From: JBOGZD01 sp050697155
GTDB taxonomy: Bacteria; Actinomycetota; Thermoleophilia; Solirubrobacterales; 70-9
Assembly (NCBI GenBank): GCA_050697155.1
Contig: JBOGZD010000109.1
Coordinates: 1-9,553, forward strand
Direction of reading: 5' to 3'
DNA length: 9,553 nt
The position numbers were made by a program, and so were the translations under genes. A model generated the notes under the pieces. It saw nothing but the letters and a program-made list of their open reading frames with translations. It was not told the DNA's origin and did not search any database. Shown in pieces: positions 1 to 6,765 of this stretch; the first letter of the stretch is position 1, and each line of letters begins with the position of its first letter.

Positions 1-494
1 GGCCCGGGGTCTGCGCCGACCGCCGCCCCGAGGCGGCGCGCGCCCTGGCGACCGAGCTCGGCTGGCGCGACGGGCCGCTCGCCGACGCGCTCGCCCAGGA
101 CGTGGTGGTCACCGTCACCCCCGGCGATCGGCCGGTGGTCGGCGAGGGCGACCTGCGCGCCGGACAGCACCTCGCTGCCCTTGGCGCCGACGCGCACGGC
201 AAGGCCGAGGTGGAGCCGGAGGCGCTGGAGCGCTGCGCGCTGTTCTGCGATGACTGGGGCCAGGCGGCGGCCGGGGGCGAGCTGTCCGGCGCGGTCGACG
301 CGGGCCGGGTCCGGCGCGAGGACGTGACCCCGATCGGCGGGGTCCTCCTCGGCCACGCCCCCGGACGTCGCTCGGCGGATGAGGTCACCCTGTTCGACTC
401 GACCGGGCTCGCGATCCAGGACCTCGCGATCGCCGCGGCGGTGCTCGGCGCCTGGCGGGCCGGGGCGGTGGACGCGCCAACCGTCGCCCTCTGA
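1..494 (+). CDS. Ornithine cyclodeaminase / mu-crystallin family protein, C-terminal part (5' end outside window)
   Basis: The frame is open from the left edge (first complete codon at base 3) to TGA at 492-494, giving about 163 visible residues. It shows the second half of the Rossmann domain and the C-terminal segment of the ornithine cyclodeaminase/mu-crystallin/alanine dehydrogenase family. A VVVTVTPGDRPVV strand-turn is followed by AGQHLAALGADAHGKAEVEP, the typical pGtHi-aiGad-pgK-Evd pattern, and by the family's closing DSTGLAIQDLAIAAAV helix. Known members are NAD(P)-dependent: they convert ornithine to proline, reduce imines or ketimines, or deaminate amino acids. The substrate cannot be decided because the N-terminal half carrying most substrate-binding residues lies outside the window. 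The gene points toward the metallophosphoesterase at 589, with a 94 bp gap containing a palindrome, so co-transcription is possible but not shown. The family call is firm; specific activity is unknown. Confidence 0.88.
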   Translation, partial: PGVCADRRPEAARALATELGWRDGPLADALAQDVVVTVTPGDRPVVGEGDLRAGQHLAALGADAHGKAEVEPEALERCALFCDDWGQAAAGGELSGAVDAGRVRREDVTPIGGVLLGHAPGRRSADEVTLFDSTGLAIQDLAIAAAVLGAWRAGAVDAPTVAL

Positions 495-554
495 CCGCGG
501 CCTTCCGGATCCTGTCCCGCTTGGCATCGGAACCATCGCATCCCACGGCCGCGC

Positions 555-578
555 CTTCTAGGCTTGCAAGCCGAGAGG
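555..578. promoter_or_regulatory. Palindromic element upstream of the metallophosphoesterase gene
   Basis: Bases 561-572 read GGCTTGCAAGCC, a perfect 12-bp palindrome. Extending outward gives a 24-bp dyad (555-578) in which 10 of 12 half-site positions match; the mismatches are at pairs 560/573 and 556/577. Its right arm contains the AGAGG (574-578) that could serve as ribosome binding site for a TTG start at 589. It could be a repressor operator, or an mRNA hairpin masking the SD. No T-run follows, so it does not look like an intrinsic terminator of the upstream gene. The regulator is unknown. Confidence 0.45.
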
Positions 579-588
579 ATCGAAGGGG

Positions 589-2958
589 TTGGGAGTGCGA
601 GCCGCAAATCGGGCGCGCCGGCGGGCCAGGGTCGCCGCGTTCGTCTGCCTGGTCGTGCTCGGGATCGGCAGCTCACAGGCGGGCGCCGGCGGCTTGCAGG
701 TCGAGAGCCCGGCCGCGCCGGAGGGAGGGTTCGCCGATGCGCTCTCCGAGGCGCTCGACCAGGTCGCCGGTGCGGAGGGCGAGGGGCCGGGGGCCTGCCC
801 GAAGGTGCTGGCGGAGCTCGGGCTTTGCAAGCGGCCCGACCACGGCCACGGGCCGCAGGAGGACTTCACGCCGTATGACGGCAAACGGAAGCGATCGCCG
901 CGCGATTGGCACGCGCACGATCATGTGCGCGGACACGCGCATGACCACGACCACGGCGCCGAGCGGCGGGGTGCGGCCGGTGCGCCGGCGAGCGGCGAGA
1001 CGCTCGGGAAGACGACGCTCGAGCAGACGATCGAGGGCACCGGCGATCCCAGCGACGGGTTCCAGACCCTGCGTCTGGCGCCGGGCGAGGGGCGGATCGT
1101 CCGCGAGGACCTCGCCGAAGCGAAGCAGGGCCGCGCGGAGCGGCGGGTCTCGCTGCTGTACGCGGGCCAGACGACGGACTGGCAGCTCGTCGACGAGGAG
1201 TCGCCGGCGCGGGTCGAGTTCCTCGACATCGCCGCCAACCCGCCGCTGCCGAGCGCGGTCAGCGCCGCCTGGCGCCCGCAGGAGGCGCTCGGCGCCTTCG
1301 CCGTAGACGAGTCGATTCGGCAGCTGAACGAGTTCGTCGACCGCAGCCCGGTCACACATCGCGGCGGCAGGCGGGCGGAGATGGAGATGGCCTTGATGAC
1401 CGGCGACCAGGCCGACAACCAGCAGCTCAACGAGACCGAGTGGGTGCTGCGGCTGCTCGAGGGCGGCACCCTCGACCCCAACAGCGGCACCGACCCCTCC
1501 GCCTGTCCGCCGGGTCAGCAGCCGAGCGGCCAGACCGCCGACCCGGCGCTCTACGCCGGGGTCCAGGACTACGACGACTACGCCGAGGGCCTTCAGTTCT
1601 ACGACCCCGACCAGCCGGCGGGCCCGAAGTACTCCGACTGGCCCAGGTATCCGGGCCTCATGGACCGAGCCCAGGTGGCGTTCCAGGCGCGGGGCCTGGA
1701 CGTCCCCACCTACGTCGCGGTCGGCAACCACGACCAGCTCGCGCAGGGCAACGAGAAGGCGCTGCTGCCGTTCGAGCTGGTCGCCGTCGGCTGCATCAAG
1801 CCGATGGTCCCGGTCGCCGACCTGACCGAGGTCGCCGACGTGCTCGACCCGGAGTACCTGGCCGAGCTCGCGCAGTCGAACCCCTCGCAGGTGATGTTCG
1901 TGCCGCCCGACGACCGGCGCCAGTACGTCGACAAGCGCCAGTACAAGCAGATCTTCCTCGACGGCGAGCAGCCGGACGGCTACGGGTTCGGGCTCGTTGA
2001 CCAGGCCGAGCTCGAGGCATCGAACGGGGCGGCCGCCTACTACGCGTGGACGCATCGTGGCATCCGGATGATCGGCCTCGACACCCTGTGCGAGGGCGGC
2101 GTCGTCGGCCCGGCCTCGAACGGCAACCTCGACGACCCCCAGTACCGGTGGCTGGAGCGCGAGCTCGAGGGTGCCACCGAGCGCGACCAGCTCGTCGTCG
2201 TCTTCGGCCACCACCCGATCCGCAGCCTGGACTGCAACATCCCCGACGAGACGCCGCCGCCGTGCACGATCGAGGGTGAGTTCGGCCACGACCTCAACCC
2301 GGGCTGCGACGTCGACCCGCGCAGCTCGCAGCCGATCCACGACGGCGCCAGCCTGACCGCGCTCTTCCACCGCTTCCCGCACGTGATCGCCTACGTCGCC
2401 GGCCACACCCACGAGCACGCGCTCTCCGGCTTCGATCGGGAGGAGGGCGGATCGGGGGACTTCTGGGGAATCGAGACCGCGTCACTGATCGACTGGCCGC
2501 CCCAGAACCGCCTGATCGAGCTGATGGACAACTGCGACGGGACACTGTCGATCTTCGGCACCACCCTCGACGGCGCCGCCCCCGCGACGGCGGCGGGCTC
2601 GGGGGCCGAGGCGGCCGGGATGAGCAGCGCCGACCTCGCCTCGATCTCCCGCACCCTCGCCTTCAACGATCCGCAGGCCGGCGCCGGCAGCGGCGAGGGC
2701 GAGCCCGAGGACCGCAACGTCGAGCTGCTGATCGACGACCCGCGCAGCGATCCCACAACCTGCGATCGGGATCGCAAGAAGGGACTGGCCGATCGGGGTG
2801 ACGGTGGCGAGGAGGAGGGGGAGGCGCGTCCCACCGCAACCGCCGCGGCCGGCACGCTGCCGTTCACCGGCCTCGTCCTCGGCGGGCTGCTCATCGCCGG
2901 GCTCGCGCTGCTGAGCATCGGCGGACTCGCGCGGCGGTTTGCGGCGCGCCGCCGCTGA
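589..2958 (+). CDS. Secreted, LPXTG-anchored metallophosphoesterase (calcineurin-like; resembles the PPA1498/TIGR03767 group)
   Basis: The protein has 789 aa from TTG 589. An in-frame GTG at 595 sits 6 nt after AAGGGG (583-588) and is an equally good start. A basic n-region and hydrophobic stretch (about residues 4-33) form a signal peptide. Residues 84-122 are His/Asp rich. The phosphoesterase core has spaced metal motifs: TDWQ (196-199, a D-x-Q version of the usual D-x-H), GDQADN (272-277), GNHD (379-382), GHHP (540-543) and GHTHEH (605-610). The SPARVEFLD segment (205-213) and long inserts between motifs fit the PPA1498-type family as I recall it. Residues 660-755 are a low-complexity Ala/Gly/acidic linker. 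Then come LPFTG (757-761), a hydrophobic helix (762-780) and an Arg-rich tail, a sortase sorting signal. It probably hydrolyses phosphoesters outside the cell while attached to the wall; the substrate is unknown. It is longer than core family proteins because of both terminal extensions. Confidence 0.88.
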   Translation: MGVRAANRARRRARVAAFVCLVVLGIGSSQAGAGGLQVESPAAPEGGFADALSEALDQVAGAEGEGPGACPKVLAELGLCKRPDHGHGPQEDFTPYDGKRKRSPRDWHAHDHVRGHAHDHDHGAERRGAAGAPASGETLGKTTLEQTIEGTGDPSDGFQTLRLAPGEGRIVREDLAEAKQGRAERRVSLLYAGQTTDWQLVDEESPARVEFLDIAANPPLPSAVSAAWRPQEALGAFAVDESIRQLNEFVDRSPVTHRGGRRAEMEMALMTGDQADNQQLNETEWVLRLLEGGTLDPNSGTDPSACPPGQQPSGQTADPALYAGVQDYDDYAEGLQFYDPDQPAGPKYSDWPRYPGLMDRAQVAFQARGLDVPTYVAVGNHDQLAQGNEKALLPFELVAVGCIKPMVPVADLTEVADVLDPEYLAELAQSNPSQVMFVPPDDRRQYVDKRQYKQIFLDGEQPDGYGFGLVDQAELEASNGAAAYYAWTHRGIRMIGLDTLCEGGVVGPASNGNLDDPQYRWLERELEGATERDQLVVVFGHHPIRSLDCNIPDETPPPCTIEGEFGHDLNPGCDVDPRSSQPIHDGASLTALFHRFPHVIAYVAGHTHEHALSGFDREEGGSGDFWGIETASLIDWPPQNRLIELMDNCDGTLSIFGTTLDGAAPATAAGSGAEAAGMSSADLASISRTLAFNDPQAGAGSGEGEPEDRNVELLIDDPRSDPTTCDRDRKKGLADRGDGGEEEGEARPTATAAAGTLPFTGLVLGGLLIAGLALLSIGGLARRFAARRR

Positions 2959-2962
2959 AGCA

Positions 2963-2979
2963 ACCCGCTAGCTGCGGGT
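2963..2979. terminator. GC-rich hairpin at the convergent 3' ends
   Basis: ACCCGC (2963-2968) and GCGGGT (2974-2979) form a perfect 6-bp stem around a 5-nt TAGCT loop. It lies between the TGA of the metallophosphoesterase (2956-2958) and the coding end of the opposing membrane-protein gene, whose stop (TAG, 2970-2968) is in the stem and loop. Being symmetric, it could act on both transcripts. There is no T-run on either side, so it would be a non-canonical terminator or an RNA 3'-end stabiliser; confidence is limited. Confidence 0.4.
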
Positions 2980-3507
2980 GGGTGGGTCGGTGTCCAGCGG
3001 GCGAGTCTCGGCCGCGGGCTCGGCCGCGCGCGGGCGATCGCGAGCGCTGACGACGACCGAGATTCTCATGGTTGTCAGCAACGCCCCCAGGGTGATCAGG
3101 ATCGCCGCGGCGAGCGCGATCCAGATCCCCACCTCGCGGCCGGGGTCGATTGCGCCGAAGAGCGGCGGCGGATCGATCAGCGAGACGACGATCAAGACCA
3201 GCGCGGCGGGGCCCGCGACGCGCAGCAACGACTCCGGGACTACCGGGATGCGCCCCGCCGACGCGAGCCCCTCGGCCGCCGCATAGAGCACCGCGAGCCC
3301 GATTGCGGCGAGCAGGACATCGACGATCTCGAAGCTCGTCCAGGCGCTGACCGCCGACTCGGAGTCGACGTCGCCGTACCAGTCGAGGAAGAGGCTGACC
3401 AGCAGCGCGACCGCGCCCACCGCAGCGAGCAAGCGGCCCGCGTCGAGGCTCGGTCGGCCGGGCGATTCGGTGGCGGGATCGACCCGCCGTGTCTCGGCGT
3501 ACTCCAC
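2968..3507 (-). CDS. Uncharacterised four-TM membrane protein
   Basis: The protein has 179 aa from GTG at 3507-3505 to TAG at 2970-2968. I do not recognise a named family. Four hydrophobic helices are visible, at about residues 24-42, 59-79, 94-111 and 126-147. TM1 ends in SLFLDWYG, the L-S-x-F-L-x-W-Y pattern seen at the end of the first helix in many small actinobacterial membrane proteins, followed by a short polar loop with SAWTSFEIVD leading into TM2. The C-terminal about 30 residues are polar, Arg/Pro/Glu rich and probably cytoplasmic. The start lies 42 bp after the stop of the carboxyltransferase gene on the same strand, so the two could share a transcript, though no functional link is evident. 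No clear Shine-Dalgarno precedes the GTG. It meets the metallophosphoesterase gene tail to tail with 9 bp between stops. Confidence 0.8.
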   Translation of the reverse strand: MEYAETRRVDPATESPGRPSLDAGRLLAAVGAVALLVSLFLDWYGDVDSESAVSAWTSFEIVDVLLAAIGLAVLYAAAEGLASAGRIPVVPESLLRVAGPAALVLIVVSLIDPPPLFGAIDPGREVGIWIALAAAILITLGALLTTMRISVVVSARDRPRAAEPAAETRPLDTDPPTRS

Positions 3508-3549
3508 GGCGACGACGTACCCGCTCCGTGGACGCCTACGCCTCAGAGG

Positions 3550-5118
3550 CTAAAGCGGGATGTTGCCGTGCTTTCGCTTCGGCTGGTCGACGCGCTTGGT
3601 CTGCAGGGTGCGCAGCGCGCGGATCAGCTTCGGGCGGGTCTGGTGGGGCTCGATGACGTCGTCGATGTAGCCGCGCTCGGCCGCCGAGTAGGGGTTGGCG
3701 AAGTGCGCCTTGTAGTCCTGGATCAACTTCGTGCGGCGGTCATCGGGCGTGGGTGAGGTCTGGATGTCGCGCCGGTAGATGATGCTCACCGCCCCCTCGG
3801 GGCCCATCACGGCGACCTCCGCCGTCGGCCAGGCGAAGTTGAAGTCGGCGAGCATGTGCTTCGAGTTCATGACGTCGTAGGCGCCGCCGTAGGCCTTGCG
3901 GGTGACGACGGTCAGCTTCGGCACGGTGGCCTCGGTGAACGCGTAGAGCAGCTTCGCTCCGTGGCGGATGATCCCGCCCCACTCCTGCGAGGTGCCCGGC
4001 AAAAAGCCGGGGACGTCGGTGAAGGTGAGCAGCGGGATGTTGAAGGCGTCGCAAAAGCGCACGAATCGCGCCGCCTTCTCCGACGACTCGATGTCGAGCA
4101 CGCCCGCCAGGTGGCGCGGCTGGTTGCCGACGACGCCGATCGGGAAGCCGTCGAGGCGCGAGAACCCGACGACGATGTTCTGCGCGAAATGCTCGTGGAC
4201 CTCGAAGAACTCTCCGTCGTCGACGACAAGCGCAACCACCTCGCGCATGTCGTAGGGCTTCTGCGGGTCGTCGGGGACGATCGTGTCGAGCGCCTCCTCC
4301 ATCCGCTCGGGGTCGTCGTAGGGGTCGGCGCGCGCCGGCAGCTCCAAGTTGTTGAGGGGCAGGAACGACATCAAGTAGCGGATGTCCTGCAGGCACTGGT
4401 CCTCGTCGTCGGCGGCGAAGTGGGCGACACCGGACTTGGTGTTGTGGGTCATCGCCCCGCCGAGCTCCTCGAACTCGACCTCCTCGCCGGTCACGGTCTT
4501 GATCACCTCGGGGCCGGTGATGAACATGTGCGAGGTCTCCTTGACCATGAAGATGAAGTCGGTCATCGCCGGCGAGTACACGGCGCCCCCGGCGCAGGGG
4601 CCCATGATCGCGCTGATCTGCGGGATCACCCCGGAGCACTGGACGTTGCGGACGAAGACGTCGCCGTAGGCGCCGAGCGAGACCACCCCTTCCTGGATCC
4701 GCGCGCCGCCCGAGTCGTTGAGCCCGATCACCGGCGCGCCGACCTTGGCCGCCAGGTCCATGACCTTGCACATCTTCTCCGCCATCACCTCGCCCAGCGA
4801 GCCGCCGAAGACGGTGAAGTCCTGGCTGAAGACGAACATCGTCCGCCCGTCGATCGTCCCGTAGCCGGTGACCACCGCGTCCCCGTAGGGCCGCTTCTTG
4901 TCCATTTCGAACTCGTGCGTGCGGTGGCGGACGAACGTGTCGAGCTCCTCGAACGAGCCCGGGTCGAGCAGCTTCTCGATTCGCTCCCGGGCTGTCAGCT
5001 TGCCCTTGGCGTGCTGCTTTTCGACTGCGTCCTCGGACGCCGAGTGGACCGCCTGCTCGCGCAGCTCGCGAAGCTGGGCGAGCTTCTCCTCGTGGGTCTG
5101 GGGAAAGCTCTGGCGCAT
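3550..5118 (-). CDS. pccB: Propionyl-CoA carboxylase-type carboxyltransferase (beta) subunit
   Basis: The protein is 522 aa, full length for the family. It is the carboxyltransferase half of a biotin-dependent acyl-CoA carboxylase and moves CO2 from carboxybiotin to propionyl-CoA (or acetyl-CoA), giving methylmalonyl-CoA (or malonyl-CoA). Visible landmarks are EKQHAKGKLTARERIEKLLD (33-52), the N-domain CoA/oxyanion segment NDSGGARIQEG (134-144), GPCAGGAVYSPAMTDF (173-188), the C-domain VPGFLPGTSQEWGG (369-382), RKAYGGAYD (407-415) and WPTAEVAVMGPEGAV (430-444). Asp415 in GGAYD appears to match the residue that favours propionyl-CoA in Streptomyces PccB (Asp422 there), an alignment made by eye. 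The start is fixed at ATG 5118-5116 because the frame has a stop at 5133-5131. No Shine-Dalgarno is present, and a -10-like TAGAAT sits 9 nt upstream, suggesting leaderless translation. No biotin carboxylase/BCCP gene is in the window. The mutase gene at the right end supports a propionyl-CoA role. Confidence 0.95.
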   Translation of the reverse strand: MRQSFPQTHEEKLAQLRELREQAVHSASEDAVEKQHAKGKLTARERIEKLLDPGSFEELDTFVRHRTHEFEMDKKRPYGDAVVTGYGTIDGRTMFVFSQDFTVFGGSLGEVMAEKMCKVMDLAAKVGAPVIGLNDSGGARIQEGVVSLGAYGDVFVRNVQCSGVIPQISAIMGPCAGGAVYSPAMTDFIFMVKETSHMFITGPEVIKTVTGEEVEFEELGGAMTHNTKSGVAHFAADDEDQCLQDIRYLMSFLPLNNLELPARADPYDDPERMEEALDTIVPDDPQKPYDMREVVALVVDDGEFFEVHEHFAQNIVVGFSRLDGFPIGVVGNQPRHLAGVLDIESSEKAARFVRFCDAFNIPLLTFTDVPGFLPGTSQEWGGIIRHGAKLLYAFTEATVPKLTVVTRKAYGGAYDVMNSKHMLADFNFAWPTAEVAVMGPEGAVSIIYRRDIQTSPTPDDRRTKLIQDYKAHFANPYSAAERGYIDDVIEPHQTRPKLIRALRTLQTKRVDQPKRKHGNIPL

Positions 5119-5124
5119 CGAAGC

Positions 5125-5739
5125 GTGATTCTATGGTCCGGCCTGAACCCGGAGAGCAGCAACTACGCGAAGTTCCAGACGCGCAACCCGGTCGCTCGCC
5201 GTCTGATCGATCGCTTCTACGACCGGCTGCGCTCGATCGTCGAGCCGCTCGGGACGGAATCGGTCCTCGACGCGGGCTGCGGCGAGGGGGAGACGCTGGC
5301 GCGCCTGTCCGAGTGCCTGCCCCAGCGGATCAGCGCGGTCGATGCCAGCCCTGAGGCGGTGGAGTTCACCGCCAGGCGCTTCCCGTCGATCGACGTCGCC
5401 CGGGGGGACGTCCGTTCGCTGTCCTTTGCCGACGGGGCCTTCGACCTCGTGCTCTGCCTAGAGGTGCTCGAGCACGTCGACGACCCCGGTGCGGCGGTCG
5501 GCGAGCTCGCTCGGGTCACCAGAGAGCACCTGGTCATCTCCGTGCCCCACGAGCCCTGGTTTCGGCTCGGCAGCGCCATGCGCGGCAAGTACCTGCGGAC
5601 GCTGGGAAACCATCCCGAGCACGTCAACCACTGGGGCGAGCGGAGGCTGGAGCGATTTCTCGGCGCACACCTGGTCGTCGTCAGCGTGGCGAGGGCGTTT
5701 CCGTGGCTGATCGCCCACTGCCAGCCGGCACAGCGGTGA
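5125..5739 (+). CDS. Class I SAM-dependent methyltransferase
   Basis: The protein has 204 aa from GTG 5125. The seven-strand Rossmann methyltransferase signature is clear. Motif I is VLDAGCGEGE (47-56), the acidic ribose-binding residue is in AVDAS (71-75), GDV (94-96) gives the adenine-side acidic residue, and FDLVLCLEVLEHVDDP (106-121) carries the E-V-L-E-H motif of the Methyltransf_11/25 group. The C-terminal NHPEHVNHW (162-170) is typical of small-molecule or lipid/glycan methyltransferases of this type; the substrate cannot be read from sequence. The start is chosen because the conserved NPESSNYAKFQTRNPV block begins at residue 8. An in-frame GTG at 5092 exists but would lie within the opposing carboxyltransferase gene. 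Only 6 bp separate this GTG from that gene's ATG. The 3' end overlaps the convergent glycosyltransferase gene by 59 bp. Location beside two glycosyltransferases hints at envelope glycan or lipid modification. Confidence 0.88.
   Translation: MILWSGLNPESSNYAKFQTRNPVARRLIDRFYDRLRSIVEPLGTESVLDAGCGEGETLARLSECLPQRISAVDASPEAVEFTARRFPSIDVARGDVRSLSFADGAFDLVLCLEVLEHVDDPGAAVGELARVTREHLVISVPHEPWFRLGSAMRGKYLRTLGNHPEHVNHWGERRLERFLGAHLVVVSVARAFPWLIAHCQPAQR
5128..5133 (-). promoter_or_regulatory. Putative -10 element (TAGAAT) for the carboxyltransferase gene
   Basis: Read on the minus strand, TAGAAT matches TATAAT at five of six positions and lies 9 nt before the ATG at 5118. Transcription would start at or within about 3 nt of the ATG, matching the absence of a Shine-Dalgarno. 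It lies inside codons 2-3 of the divergent methyltransferase gene. No convincing -35 was found at 16-18 bp. Confidence 0.4.
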
Positions 5740-6760
5740 CGTCGGTGGCGGTTCTCCGCTCGATCTGAGACTCGGGCGGAGCTCCGCCCGCGCCCTCCCT
5801 TCTCATCTGGACCAGCATCTGGCCGACCAGGCCGAGGCTGAGTAGCTGGATGCCGACGACGATCAGCAGCGCGCCCAGGAACAGGAGTGGGCGGTTGCCG
5901 ATCGACTCGCCGCTGAATCTGAGCACCGACAGGTAGATCGAGATCGCCACGCCGATGAAGGTCAGCGCGAGCCCGATGCCTCCGAAGAGGTGCAGCGGCC
6001 GATGCTGATAGCGGCCGATGAACGTGACGGTGAGCAGGTCGAGCGCGCCGCGCAGGTAGCGCTCGGCCCCGAACCGCGACCGCCCGAAGCGACGCGGCCG
6101 GTGATTCACGGGCAGCTCGGCCACCCGCCATCCCTGCTGTGCGGCAAGTGCCGGGATAAACCGGTGAAGCTCGCCGTAGACGTCCAATGAATGAGCGCAT
6201 TCCGAGCGATAGGCCTTGAGACCGCAGTTCATGTCATGCATCCGTACGCCGGAGAGTCGAGAGGCAGCCCAGTTGAAGATCCGCGAGGCCCACCGACGCG
6301 TGAAGCGATCTCGGCGCTGTCGTTTCCAACCCGACACCAGGTCCGCGCCGGCCTCGAGTTCGTCGAGGAGTGCGGGAATGTCTGCGGGATCATCTTGGCC
6401 ATCCCCGTCGATCGTCACGATGCGGTCGCCGCGGCTGTGGGCGAACCCGCCGGCAAGGGCGGCGGACTTGCCGAAGTTTCGGCGGAACCGGATGCCTCGA
6501 AGTCGGGGCTGTCCGACGGCTTCCCGTTCGACGATCTCGAATGATGCATCGATCGAGCCGTCATCGACGACGATCAGCTCCCAATTCAGATCGTGGCCGG
6601 AGCATGTTTGCGCGATCTCCTCGATCAACTCAGGGAGTGCGTCGCGCTCATTCAGAACAGGCATGACGACGGACAGGTCAATCCGGCTCGAGTCGCTTTC
6701 CCGAACGCCGCAGCCCGGCGACTCGGCAGCGCGTGCGATATCAGCGTCCCTTAGGTTCAC
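5681..6760 (-). CDS. GT2 family membrane-anchored glycosyltransferase (DPM1/GtrB/ArnC-like)
   Basis: The protein has 359 aa from GTG 6760-6758 to TGA 5683-5681. The N-terminal GT-A domain shows VVMPVLNE (31-38), VVDDGS (64-69), RNFGKSAAL (94-102), the metal/nucleotide-binding DGDGQDDP (118-125), DMNCGLKAYR (176-185) and NHRPRRFGRSRFG (219-231). Two TM helices follow, at about 256-280 and 291-317, then a polar tail. This layout is that of enzymes that transfer a sugar from a nucleotide donor to polyprenyl phosphate at the inner face of the membrane, supplying lipid-linked sugar to GT-C enzymes. The GT-C-like protein encoded head to head at 6766 is an obvious candidate user. The start is supported by conservation beginning near residue 28. 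The frame stays open upstream to about 7000, but that part lies antisense to the GT-C gene. No Shine-Dalgarno is visible. Lines inside the gene (6541-6660) are about 56% GC by hand count, below neighbours. Confidence 0.9.
   Translation of the reverse strand: MNLRDADIARAAESPGCGVRESDSSRIDLSVVMPVLNERDALPELIEEIAQTCSGHDLNWELIVVDDGSIDASFEIVEREAVGQPRLRGIRFRRNFGKSAALAGGFAHSRGDRIVTIDGDGQDDPADIPALLDELEAGADLVSGWKRQRRDRFTRRWASRIFNWAASRLSGVRMHDMNCGLKAYRSECAHSLDVYGELHRFIPALAAQQGWRVAELPVNHRPRRFGRSRFGAERYLRGALDLLTVTFIGRYQHRPLHLFGGIGLALTFIGVAISIYLSVLRFSGESIGNRPLLFLGALLIVVGIQLLSLGLVGQMLVQMRREGAGGAPPESQIERRTATDVTAVPAGSGRSATETPSPR
6752..6757 (+). promoter_or_regulatory. Putative -10 element (TAGGTT) for the GT-C gene
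   Basis: TAGGTT fits the TANNNT core and lies 8 nt before ATG 6766, again placing the transcript start at or near the start codon. It lies within codons 2-3 of the opposing GT2 gene, mirroring the TAGAAT site at 5128-5133. The AGG inside it might instead serve as a weak ribosome binding site. No -35 was recognised. Confidence 0.3.
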
Positions 6761-6765
6761 CGCAC

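Noticed and set aside
521..526. TTGGCA, a -35-like hexamer upstream of the metallophosphoesterase
   Set aside because: No acceptable -10 lies 16-18 bp downstream. The nearest TANNNT (TAGGCT, 559-564) is 32 bp away and inside the palindrome.
496..553. CGCGGCC / GGCCGCG 7-bp inverted repeat between the first two genes
   Set aside because: The 44-nt loop and the absence of a T-run make a terminator unlikely. Repeats this short are common by chance at this GC content.
673..2418. Open frame of about 580 codons on the minus strand opposite the metallophosphoesterase
   Set aside because: It is low-complexity Arg/Val/Leu/Ala with no recognisable domain. GC-rich third positions of the sense gene remove antisense stops. 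The sense frame has five ordered catalytic motifs.
3856..5124. Long plus-strand extension upstream of the methyltransferase, antisense to the carboxyltransferase
   Set aside because: It is continuous in frame with the methyltransferase only because antisense stops are rare. Its product has no domain character and the sense gene is a full-length conserved enzyme.
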